NCBI GenBank assembly: GCA_002633005.1
Contig: NMRA01001124.1
Location: 1-45,943, forward strand
Direction of reading: 5' to 3'
Length of the DNA stretch: 45,943 bases
Source of the DNA: Phoronis australis
Taxonomy: Eukaryota > Phoronida > Phoronidae
In this document: one piece after another, positions 1 to 11,048 of the stretch
Numbering within the stretch: the stretch's first letter is position 1
How the letters are laid out: every line of letters begins with the position of its first letter
Position numbers and translations under genes: made by a program
The notes under the pieces: model-generated
What the model saw: the letters and a program-made list of their open reading frames with translations, nothing else
What the model was told of the DNA's origin: nothing
Database searches by the model: none

Positions 1-2950
1 ATATCCCTTTTAACATTAGAGAAATAAGCAAAATTATGTTTTCACGAGTTATAATTATCCCGTGTTTCCCTGATATAATCTACATCTACGGCCCACGTAT
101 GCAGTGTCTCATGTCTGATCGGCTAATAATGATGTTCATAGCACCATTCACTGCTCAAATTTTGTATCAGTCTAATACATAAAACATCGTTTTTCAAGAA
201 AATGTGCGACTTAAAACGTGGAAAATGTTTAAGGAATAGCACTAATTAAGATAGGCAAGAAAAAAGGTTATTGCCGGGGGAAAGTACCTGCAAAATATTC
301 TCCTACAGCTAACTTTACCACGCTCCACATGAGAGGCATACTGCTCAATATAGGTGACCGTAATGAGGTGGTTAGAGGGCTAAGCAGGATTTCAGATGCG
401 TGACGTTCGTAAACAACCCGACCAAGCGTACTGTAGCTGGCAAACCGCAATAGGATATTCCCTGGTCTGTGTGTATTGACCGAAAGCAATACATGAACCA
501 CCTAATGTTTTGACAAGTAAGTGAATCTTATTTTGGTATTTTTGGGAGAGGCAGAAGACGTGATATGTGCAAATATAAAAAACAAAGAGCATTTATGATA
601 CATGTGTGTTTTTAATTGCCATGTTCAACTGAAAATTATGTTCTTGAGGCAATGAATGCACAGTTTGGATTAGGAGCGAATTTGTTCATGATGGAAATGC
701 ATGTACATATGACAATTACAGAGAGTTAAGTCAACCTCATTTTTCAGATTTAATTTCGCTCACATGAGCATCCGTGGCAACGAAGGGCACACGGGCAATG
801 AATCAGCGGAAATACGTGTTAGGACTCCTAAAAGCATGGTTTCCTAACTAGTACTGGCACCCAAACACGATACACAGACGGAAAGCAACGCTGTCTATGC
901 ACTGTACTTGTTTGGGCTTAGTATCGGCGTTATTTCTAAATAGTCCCTTAATTTGGCCTTGACAACAACGAGTCACTCGTGCTTAAACAGATTTTGATAA
1001 AAAACAAGACTCGTTTTCACCAAAAATAGCCCTAGCTTCACAATATTTACCAATAGTCTAAACGGAGCCTCTCAAGGAGATTTTTGTGAAGCCCCAGATC
1101 CCTATAATGTGACGAACGAACTTACTTATACATGTACCTCAAACCTTGCACATAAGGCCTGGACAGATATTTTGAGATGATTTTTATCAATAGTGACTCA
1201 AGTACGTACAAGAGCGGACGAACTTGTTGTGAAACCGTTGGAAACAACACGCGACATGTTAATCGTCCGTAAACAATTCCAAGAACTGATCACGTTGCTG
1301 TGTCATAACGTATTATCATATACATCAGTTTGACAGTGCTTAAGGCAATGCACGAATGCATTACGAAACGTAAATATCCCAATGTCAAAACCAGGTTTGG
1401 CAAAGTAATCGACGTAACAAATGTTTGTTGACACGTGGTTACGACGCATTGCCTCGTGATTTATTTGAGTTGATTTATTATCCCTGTCGCCAGTTTCCTT
1501 GACATACTACCTGAGGGCTGCATAATACATAAAAGTTAGTCAGGGTCGATTAGGGTTTCAAAAGGACCCGAGGGTATTTCCAGGCAAAGTGTCCACATAC
1601 AAGTCATTGTCCTGAAGGAAATGTTCAGTTATCGGGAAGTTAATGTCAAGCAACATCTTAATTTCATCAGTTTCCGGTTTTTCATTTCAGGACAAAATAG
1701 AATGCTGTTGTCTCTGAATTCTATCTACCTTTAATTAGGGTGAAGTCGGCAATTTTTTGGAAACCAATGGTATTTGACTTATAAGAAATTGTAGATTTTT
1801 TTGAAAAGAAAACATTCTTCGGACACCTGTTACGGTAAAAAGGCATGTGGGCATTTAGATATCGGACGCTGAACACTGTGACTGTTATTAAGGATAAATA
1901 CGTTGATGAGCATAGTGTTCTTAAAGGAGCATGCCACCCAAAAAACAACCTAATTTTTATCAATTTAGATCGAGTAGTTCTACTCCATAACTACACGTGC
2001 GGTTGCGTTACCTGACACCTGACGGCAGACGGAGGTGTTGAAATTATCCAATTACGTCATCGGTTTCACACGCATTCTGTTCAGCAGTTCACAACAGGGG
2101 TTACTGGTGTCAGCTTATCGCTTGGAGTCATCGTTTTACACCAATAAATCATCAAACTTCGTTGTAAAGCCCTTAAAAATACAACGCGTTCTTACAAAAA
2201 CGTGTTGTTTTATTTCGCTCTTACGGATTTATTGGTATTTGGACACACCGTAGCCTACAAAGTTCGGCAGGCCAATAAGGGAGTTTGGCATGGGGTGTGT
2301 TCGGAGATAATTTCGAAGTATTTTCCGTGAGATACAGACAGGAGAACCTAGATCTATGTTGTTTAGACTTGTGATTTTCTGAGTTCTAAAAACAAAACGC
2401 TTGTTATCCTGGCCAGTGGCTCGGAGCGCGATCAGGCCCGTCGCGGCCGCCCGGATTGACTCGTTATTCTGGCCAGTGGCTCGGAAACTGATCAGACATC
2501 ACGAACAAACCAGCCAAAGTTCAGTGGAAACTAAACTTCCAGTCAAGAAAATACTATACTAGTGACCCAAAGTAATGTGCACGTGATTATGTTGGTGAAT
2601 TAGCCACGAAACTGAAAATCTACTTACTCGTTGGGGGCCGCGAATTCAGTTCCGCTTTGGGCCACAGTACCGTCAGGGCAGCTGTTTATTGACAATCATT
2701 ACTGAGTAATGTAAATGTAAATAAAGATTCCCCTAACACCTAGTCGTGGGATAGAAATCGAGTTGTTTCACAATAGTTTCTGCCAGCAAACACTAAATTA
2801 GCATGAGCTCACACGGCCTCGGTGTCCCGTCAATTAGTTTTATTGCACCGCAGTGATTTATTCATTGCTGGCTTCTCAAATAATTTGCACTCACGAACAC
2901 TCCAAAGGCATTACAAATTGCATCTAGTGAGACAGACTTTGTTTCAGTTT
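1..2950. other. Intergenic, no gene recognised
   Basis: All reading frames are short and lack recognisable motifs or a consistent exon structure. A short direct duplication (a block containing CTGGCCAGTGGCTCGGA) lies at about 2408-2490 in a locally GC-rich stretch. I see nothing else that I can support. Confidence 0.5.
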
Positions 2951-2958
2951 TATATAAG
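2951..2958 (+). promoter_or_regulatory. TATA box candidate
   Basis: TATATAAG lies about 60 bases upstream of an ATG at 3018 in a reasonable start context (CCAACATGG). A start site near 2980 would be expected. The element would serve the fragment that follows. The match is exact, but a TATA box in AT-rich DNA can arise by chance. Confidence 0.3.
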
Positions 2959-3017
2959 TATTGGTTAGGGTGAGAATAATTCATTTTAAAACAGAACACT
3001 CAGTAATAAACGCCAAC

Positions 3018-3303
3018 ATGGCAACACGCAATCCAGACTTAGGACGAGCTAGAGCTCATCAGTCCCGACTTTGCAGGTGGATCGTTAAGTTTTACAGGTT
3101 ATCAATTCGAACAGGAATACAGTGAAGAAGAAATACTAGAGAGGTGCCGTGAACAAGCTCAGACAACGGAACGTATGGAGTTATTTGATAAGCCGGCATT
3201 CGTGAGGCACTGTCGACGTCGTCTGCAGGCCACAGACACCGGAGATGTTTCACGGCCTCATACTTGCTATTTACAGCGTACATTTCATTCTTCACTACCA
3301 TGA
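3018..3303 (+). pseudogene. Fragment resembling the N-terminus of P2X7-tail-like multicopy proteins
   Basis: From the ATG at 3018 one frame begins MATRNPDLGRARAHQ and closes about 35 residues in. The +1 frame then runs open from about 3070 to a TGA at 3303 and contains YQFEQEYSEEEILERCREQ. Acidic N-termini with a YQFEPEY(S/T)EEE-like motif are familiar to me from large invertebrate families of P2X7 intracellular-tail-like proteins. The Cys-rich core of that family is not visible here. A one-base frame change between the two parts suggests a broken copy, although a splice at the CAG/GTGG near 3074 cannot be excluded. The family assignment is inference from one motif. Confidence 0.3.
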
Positions 3304-3427
3304 GCCACTTCCTAAGCATTTCGGACTCTCGAGGAAGTAAAAAAACGATATACTCGCTTTCCTCGCGGCTGCTTAGTTCGGACAAGCGAGAACGATACAC
3401 CGCAACATAGCGGCATTCACTCTGCAT
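3092..3427 (-). pseudogene. Degenerate THAP-like zinc-finger fragment
   Basis: The 111-residue minus-strand frame contains LPRESEMLRKWLMVV followed by NSKYEAVKHL and LWPADD. This resembles the THAP core, where a proline-containing loop is followed by R-x-W, a lysine-rich linker and then C-x-x-H(F/W). Only part of the C2CH zinc ligands is present, so it would not fold as a normal finger. It overlaps the plus-strand fragment at 3018-3303 over its low-coordinate half, so at most one of the two is coding there. It is probably a transposon-derived relic. Confidence 0.3.
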
Positions 3428-3894
3428 ATGAACCGCTGACGTCGCTGGCGTCGTTTCTCACCTTCCTCACAGGTTAACGCGACACTTCTTGGCAAGGTAA
3501 GGTCAACCGTATGCGAGGCGATGTGGAAATAGACCGATTAAGACGGCAAAAAAGACTAATTAAATCGGGTGGCATTCGCCTTTAAGCCTAGCGTAAATCG
3601 GCCTTAAAACTGAACACTGCCAGTTGCAGGTTACCGACAACTGAGAGCAACTGACGGAAACTGGTCAGTGTGCGAGTCTGGCCGATGTGCGTCTTCATAC
3701 CTTTGACAGCGTAAAGCTGATCACTCGGTTGGCTTTAGTTCCACATGTTCTAAATTCTTAGCACTGGTTCCACTCAGTTTCGCTGGTCTACCCCGATGTA
3801 CGCCTCGTTGCAACTAGTGGAAGCCTTTTAACGACCGTGTGATGATCACGTGACCTAATTTAACACTAAAACACAACAAAATGGCAAATGCTTG

Positions 3895-4349
3895 GACCAT
3901 ACATGTAGACATCATCATCAAGGTACCTAAGCTACACGGTTAACGGACTCATAAACACGGTCACGGACGCATGAACAGGCGACTCACGGACCTGCAAACA
4001 CCGTCCACTGATTCACAAACACGCGGGGAACGGACTCACAAAACAAAATTCATTCACCCAGCTACACGGGACACGGGCTCACATTCACGAAGAAACACGG
4101 TTAACGGACCGCCAAACACGGTTTACGGACAAAATGTAGATGTCAGCTGACCCAGGAAGCCGATGAGTCCGTAACCCATGTACAGTATTTGGGTGAATGG
4201 ATCGTGAGTCAGTGGACGGTGTTTGCAGGTCCGTGAGTCGTGTTCATGCGAACGTGACCGTGTTTAGGAGGCGTTAACCGTGTAGTTTAGGTAGTACCTT
4301 GATCATCATGAATGTGATGTCTATGGCTTGGTCCGATTTTGCGGACGAT
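3895..4349. repeat. Fold-back (long inverted repeat) element
   Basis: Left arm about 3895-4069 and right arm about 4185-4349 are inverted copies. A 31-base core is perfectly inverted (3981-4011 against 4209-4239), and flanking arm sequence matches with small gaps. The arms and loop contain subrepeats of the form ACACGGTYAACGGAC (near 3935, 3955, 4093 and 4121). There is no open frame of note. A transcript would fold into a hairpin with arms of about 170 nt. Confidence 0.75.
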
Positions 4350-4359
4350 GCTCTCGTTA

Positions 4360-7300
4360 AAATGCGGATATTTACTCAAAACGTGATCTTGAGGATTGTA
4401 TGAACAGATGGTCCATTGCATAAAAGGAATACTGATGGAAAGTATATAACTACCCAAATATCTAAGTTACAGTGGCAAATACACACAAGTCAGCATGTAA
4501 GTCACGTGACTACAAGCGCCTCCTACCGTACTTTTCAATGGTTACAACTCAGTCACTGCCATGCGATCGCTTTCGATGAGTGCGCAAACGTGACTGGCGG
4601 TAACTGGGACTTCCTATTTTCTCACAATCGCTAAATTACCTGTGTACGCGTTGTTAGAAACTGACATATGCGGAGTCTACCAGTTGCCTTGTCGATGTAC
4701 ACTTAGCGTTATGCTTCGAACACACATTTCGAATTTCGAAATACCTTGTACTAGAATTAATGAGGTTTCACCGTAGCGTAGTAGTTGAACAATGCTTCTC
4801 GCGGTGTCGCCGACTCCCCATGATATCACGAAAGTTGATCAAAGCTCCTACAGTGAATTAAAAGGATACCAAAACTGGTTTTGCTCTATAACAGGGCGGT
4901 CGAACAAGTTTTGTAAGACAAACGCAATAAAATACAGAGAGAAAATTTATGATAAATTCTTAGCGTTTTTCGTAAACAACCTCATTGAAAATGTCTGTGC
5001 ACATCGAAGTTGGGTGCAAAACACTTAACAATTTATTTTAATTGAAACTGGATTAATAAACAATGCAATGCGTTTTTATGTCGTCCAGAGTAACTGTAAG
5101 CACTGTAGTTTATTTGTGTGGTCTTATTTTTTGCATTAACGTCTAAACGAAACAGTCACGACTTTAGGGCCTCATTCAAAGTGGCCGGCGATATCAGCGA
5201 CAGTTTCAAAACTGTGCTTACGGAGACAAATAAGGGTGAGATTGGCAAAACAAGTATATATGCGAAGGCTGGTACATGTATATTACCATGACATCAAATG
5301 AGCAGATGCTAACGAGCATTGGGTATTATCACAATCAGCTGCTTTTTATGCTTATATTCACGACTTTATGTCACCGGTGTCTATTATCGCCCTTGTATGC
5401 CTGCGGCATTCAGGTTTAGGGTCGTCAGTCCGTCCACAGCTTCGCCCAACATAACAAGTTCAAATTTTTTCGTCCGTTCACAGTTATTCCACGATCCATC
5501 TACCATCCATTAAATCGTGTTAACGTTTTAAGCGTAAAATTCACCAAAAGAACTCCAGTAAGATTTCGCGTGTGTAGCAAAGACTCGGGGCAAAACAAGA
5601 TCAATATGGCGGGTTTTGCCCTCATTCCGGTGACGTCACATTGACTGGAAACTCTCAAGTGTGCTACTATAGCATTAGGGATGTCTTCACGGAAATAAAA
5701 TGCTGGCTTAAATAAATTGTTATGTCATCGTATTTGACTTCTGCATTAATAAATTCCTCATGAAAAGTTGGTGAAGGACCCTCCTATCGCAGACGAAATA
5801 CGATGGAAATTGGGGAAAACGTTGCGATGTGTTTTTAATTGTTGACAACTATTTTGAGCAGACGCGTGTTTCCATCAATGTTATCATCCAGTGGTAGTAG
5901 AACATTCGCGTTAGCGTCGTTACATCAGACAAATGACTGAGTCTGATTATTAACAAAAGAAAGTTTGCCACCAGGCCTCCGATGTCGCCTGGAATAGGGA
6001 CTAAACGGGTGTTAGTTGCAATGGTGCAGGGTGTAAAAATATTGGTAGGGAATTAGGACAATTCTCAACTCTTAATTTTTGATTAAAAATTGATATTAAA
6101 TCAGCTAACAATTCTTTTAGTTGCTGCAAGCAACGTTATCTTAAATAAATTGATCCTGAACAATCAACATACATGTAAATCATTTGCATGTGTTTTTTGC
6201 TCAATCGAAGATCAGACAGCAAGTAAAAGCTCAAAGATAAGCCTCAGTAACGCCAACTCGCCAAATGCGATCAGGCAAAATTCCCAGATCACCAAATGGA
6301 AAATAACATCGACAAAATAAGAAAACCCCGTAACCAACTGTGTGAAAGACGCATAGTTGCCGACATTCGAAAGTGAAAAAGAGACATGTGACTTGAAAAG
6401 TAGGGTATGTGGGAGTGTGCCAAATGTCCGCGTGAACTTCCAAAAAGCGAACCGTAGACTTTTTTACTAGACGAATGGGGAAGTAAATATAAGTCGTGTT
6501 TAAAATGATTTCCGGTTCAACTGTTGTGAGACCTGTTATTTATCGAAATAAACAGACCTATTGAGAACCAAGGGCATTGGGCTTGGGAGATAAAGGTTTT
6601 CGTCTAAAAATTTCGAAGAAATCAGACAGGTGAATTCTTATCTGTCTGACTTCTGCAGACTTGTTTGTAACTTGTAAAAATCCGGCGATTTCGTGGCGAC
6701 AGGGACTTTTTACCAAATCTCCAAACAAAATTAAAACTTGCCTGGTAACTGCAGGTCGCCAAATCGAGAACTGTACCAGATCATTTCAAGACAGTCTAAT
6801 AATACCCGGATGTTCACATCTTTTTGATTACACGCAGGCACGAACAAACATTGATGTAAGTGCAGCAGGTGACAATTTGGATTTTCTCGAAATAATCTCA
6901 AGATTTTTTTCATAACGAGACACTTTGTTGTACGCGTATTAATTGATATTGACAGATTGGTTCAATCATATCTCATTTCGTGGCTAGTTCAAAACACTTA
7001 CATGTGCACCGGGTGTGACGTCTCAAACAAGGACTCTCCGCGTCAACTCCCAAACATTTGCAGGAATAACTTATTATGTATGAAAATGATTTATTTACAT
7101 TCGTAATCTTATGTCATTGTAATCTTAATATCAGTTACTATTTAACTAATGTATTTGTGTATAATTGTTGTATACAGATTTCTTTATTTTTATTTAACCC
7201 AGATATAATGCCTCTTGGCGCTTTCCGGGCAATGCATATTCATTGTACTGAAGATTTCTTAAAAAACATTAAAAAAAAATTAAACAAGCATTGACGATCA

Positions 7301-7700
7301 GAGGCTACGCCACGGCCGGTTCACTCTTCAGGAATAGTTTTCTTCTGTTCTTACGAATCACGCAATGAATCACTAATTTCATCTCGTACGCATTTTAGAT
7401 ACAGGTTGGTGCCAATTTTAGGGTAAATTGTGTGGAAAAGTCGAAAGACCTCGGGTAGTCTACAGCCTTAAATTACCTCTGGAAGTTGAAAGTAATCCGC
7501 TCAGTTGCGGACTTGGGCATACGTACTCGCTGGTTCCCGGAGTGTAGATAACATACAGGTATTCAATGACACTCGCTTTATCACTGGTTGATGTAATCTC
7601 GGCAGTCTTTAATTGGTTAGTAGCTTTACAACAAAGAAAGAAAATGACGGACTTTGAACTGAACGATTTTCATCCTTGTACATGCACGTGGTGTAACTGA
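4360..7700. other. Intergenic, no gene recognised
   Basis: Short frames only. The stretch holds a CRE-like TGACGTCA near 5632 close to a YY1-like AATATGGCGG at about 5606, which could be promoter elements, but no gene follows convincingly. An imperfect hairpin lies at 6615-6656. Nothing else can be supported. Confidence 0.45.
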
Positions 7701-7823
7701 GTGGCGGATTTAGAGGGGGCCAGATTCTATTTGGTAGTTCGGGGGTGCAAATGTATGATTTGCAAAATCCTGGCTAATACTCTGCCCCTCCCCCCAGCTC
7801 AAAATCCTGGATTCGCCCTTGTC
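7701..7823. mobile_element. Small CAGTGGCGGAT-type DNA element (MITE)
   Basis: It starts AGTGGCGGATTTAGAGGGGG and ends near GGATTCGCCCTTG, whose reverse complement resembles the start. The interior closely matches the element at 35516-35667, sharing blocks around AAAATCCTGGCTAATA. No clean target duplication is visible for this copy. Termini of this kind are typical of non-autonomous hAT-like elements in invertebrates; that superfamily call is inference. Confidence 0.55.
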
Positions 7824-9177
7824 GAACAACAACTGCAGTAATGTTTAATAGCCGCGTGCTTGAAGCACCATGTACATGTAATAAACACACATCTGGCCCA
7901 TTTGACCGGTGTGTTATTCATAATGTGTGAATACACGACAGATGTAAACAAAAGTCAGCGACAGTAGAAAGAGGCACTCCGAAAAGGCGCAAATACAATT
8001 TTCTATTTCTTGAACTGAGTCAATTAAAGCACAACTTAGACGACATTTACACTTCCTCCATCAGTCATGCCAGTTTGTGTAAAGCGTTACCTGTTGAGAT
8101 TTCGACCAGCCAATCAGAAATGCCAGTGTAAAAACAAATTCCCGAGGAAAATCAAGTGATACCTGCTACCCGCTTGTTCTCTACCACCTAGCGTCACGTG
8201 CATGTACGTAAAGTCACGTGGCCTTCAAACTGGAGGTTGATTGAACGTGTGTCTGAAGTTCGCACCTCCGACAAAGAAACTATGGTAACTGTAAAATCTT
8301 TGCCTCCGAGCAGAAATCTGAGACTGCGAACACACACAAGGTGTTCCGGAGGAGTCGAGTTATGTATATTTTCGTTTGCAAGAAAGATCAGAGCACAGGC
8401 ACAGCAATAAATTATCATTTTCATGATGAGTTGAAATGTCCTCAGATCTAGCTAGTAGAAAGCGATTGAAATTACAGTTTAGTTACGGTTTGTGACATTT
8501 CATGGGAAGGTCAAAGGTTCAGCCGCGTTTTTTAATGTGTGCTCTAGAAGGATTTCCGCAACATTTACACCTGGACGCTATGTCTCAAGAATAATTTATA
8601 CATTGCATATTGCCGAGTGCATTTGGGCTCTTCAACTGGTAACAACTAGGGCTGCATTTCACCCAAATTAGCTGGAAATGAATGAAAATTGAATTAAAGC
8701 CCTCTCCCTCATATAGGTCTAGAATCGGTCTCATAATTTCACTTAACGCCCCTTTACCAACAAGTACACCGGAAACCATTAGCGACTCAAGAATATGTTT
8801 CAGTGTTCATTGCGGCTGACCAACTTAATAGACTTGGTAAATCGAAATTGGGGAGTATTGCCTCAGTGTCACCCGAGTTGGTAATCGAAGAATGTTCTGA
8901 GACCTATTTCGTAAGTGGAAAGCACTTAAATCGATTCATCTCGGGAAAACAGGGCGAATTGCAGCTTTTATATAATCCACTGTAGAAAAAAACGTTGAAA
9001 GGTGTCTATGAATTCACCAGTTCAGAATCGTTGCCCCCCTTGGACGGTTTGAGTTTCTCGGTGACTCATACCCACGTGTTTTCGATTTTATCATTAACAT
9101 CCTGCTTTTGAGTGTAACTTGACTTACATAAATTGTGTAGAAAGTTCTAGACGCGACAGTTGTAGTCGAATTGCACG

Positions 9178-9306
9178 ATGTTGCGTGAGAAGGCTGTTCA
9201 ACTTTTTGTGGTGCTCTGCGTAATGTGGCTGTTCGGAGGCGGGGTTGAAAGCTTTATATTTCGCGACAGTTTCTTCCCATGTCGTCATGGCGACTGGCAC
9301 ACGCAA
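9178..9306 (+). CDS. Candidate first coding exon with signal peptide
   Basis: The frame opens MLREKAVQLFVVLCVMWLFG: a short charged start, a hydrophobic core of about 14 residues, then GGGVES as a plausible cleavage zone. A secreted EMI/FAS1 protein needs such a leader, and this is the only good one found upstream of the EMI exon on the same strand. However, no strong splice donor follows in the phase needed by the exon at 10938, which requires two bases carried over. Either another exon intervenes or this leader is unrelated. The end coordinate is arbitrary. Confidence 0.35.
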
Positions 9307-10344
9307 GTGTTACTGTTTTATATTATCTTCCTTAGAACTTTCAGACGTGCATGGTTTAAACCTTACGGAGACAACCCCTAGCGTTGGTCATTCGTGCCGC
9401 AACTTTTCGTCGCGGGGCCATTTAGCCCGCTCTCCTACTATTATTGTATGGGCGGAAAACAGCATTTTCCCACCTTTGAATTCGCAAAAGTTGAATTATT
9501 TCAATTTTATTACTAAGTCCATTCCAGATCAGATTTGTGACATAGCATGCATGTAGGTTGATGGGGAACAGCGGGGGCAGTGAAGTTAGGGGGCAGCGCC
9601 CCTCACAAAGCAGGATGCGGGGGTGAGAGGGTACGTGCCCACATTAAATTGAGACGAGCGGGTGAAACCTTTGTAACAATAGGCGTAGGGAGGGGCTGGG
9701 GACAGTCGAGAAAAAAGAACATCGGAAAACACATACATGTAGAAGAGGGACAATCATTGGAGCCCTGGTGAGGACACTTTCGTTTGCGGGACTTAAGTTT
9801 TTAAAAATTTGCATACATTCTTCGAAAAAGCAAATTAATTCATTTTTTAATTCAAAAAGACAATTTTTTAGGGAATACAATGATAAGTTTCTTTTAGGAG
9901 CCACTCCCTTAAGGCTCTCCAATGACTGAAATATGAAGGTGAAAAAACCCCTTTGGAAATTGCATGTCTTCTGACTTTACATGATTTAGTCCAATACTTG
10001 CCTGAAAATAATATCATGTAATGATATAACTCTATACATGTACATGAACATGCATGGAAACATGCCTTGAACTGTTAATTGGAATACATTGAAATAAGAT
10101 TTTGCTCAAATCTATTGTAGTAAAAACTGGAATTTAAGAAGTTTCCTCGACTGCGACTTTCATAGTTGGGACTGGTCTGCTATAAGACGACGAAAGCCTT
10201 GGTTTGAAGGGTAGGGTTTTTTCTGATACCTCATCAACTATTGAAGGAATGGCGACATTATTATTTCCGAGATACGTTTGATTGAGCTTCCATCACAAAG
10301 GAATACATCGTGTATCTCCTCGATGACAGGCTTACGATATCACT

Positions 10345-10727
10345 GTAACAGTGTTGCAGTAAAATTACGCCGGTGCATTAAATGGGGGAATTGTCGCCGT
10401 AAATTACGCTCGTAAAATACCTTAGAACGTTTCAAATTTAAACCAATCAGTGTTAACCTGGCATTCACAACTGTTGCTGGGCAGCTCGTTCTTGCACAAT
10501 CGCTTACATTGCAGCACCGAATTGATCCACCATGATCCCGTCAGTAAAGCAGTATTTACAAGAGCGCGCGCGACCGTGAGCTGTAAAACCGAACGTCATT
10601 GGCTAAGAGTTTAAACTAAATTACGTTCGTAATTTTACGGTGTAATTAACGGCGTAAATAACGGCGTAATGAACATAATTATGCTAGTATTTTCCGGCGA
10701 CACTTCCCTTCAACGGCCCATTATATT
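10345..10727. mobile_element. MITE with TTACGAGCGTAA palindromes, copy 1
   Basis: This copy is inverted relative to the element at 14465-15076. Shared features are GTCGCCGTAAATTACG blocks near both ends, the terminal GGCGACACTTCCC..CGGCCCAT, and an interior block around GTTCTTGCACAATCGC. It seems truncated at its low-coordinate end compared with copy 2. No intact coding frame is present. Confidence 0.65.
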
Positions 10728-10937
10728 TAATTGAGTAAAACGCTCATAAGCGATTTCAGGTAGCCGTCAGTTCCGTCTATAATGTCTAAAAGCAGCACTT
10801 GTGGATTTTAACGATTGTAGATTTCGTTGTAAACATGCTAAATGTAACAGAATCTGGTATTGGTTATATAATCTTTATTAGTACCCATACCCTGTTGCAG
10901 AAATTTTACGTAAAACCTGAATTGTCTTATTTTCCAG

Positions 10938-11048
10938 GCCCAATGTTTGCATTCGAGAACATCTGAAAAATGAAACAGTTGACCCAGAAGAACGTTTCAT
11001 AAGGACGGAAACCGACGTAGCAGTAGATTACCGTCGAATAAAAACAAC
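10938..11048 (+). CDS. Exon: start of EMI module
   Basis: The acceptor TTTTCCAG and donor AC/GTGAGT are clear. After one carried base the exon encodes PNVCIREHLKNETVDPEERF and continues, matching the (G)PNVC start of the EMI module in TGFBI and periostin. It ends two bases into a codon, which the next exon completes. The middle cysteines usual in this module are absent. Confidence 0.88.

Noticed and set aside
9245-9556. 103-residue frame overlapping the candidate signal-peptide exon
   Set aside because: No recognisable features, and it conflicts with the better hydrophobic leader in the other frame.
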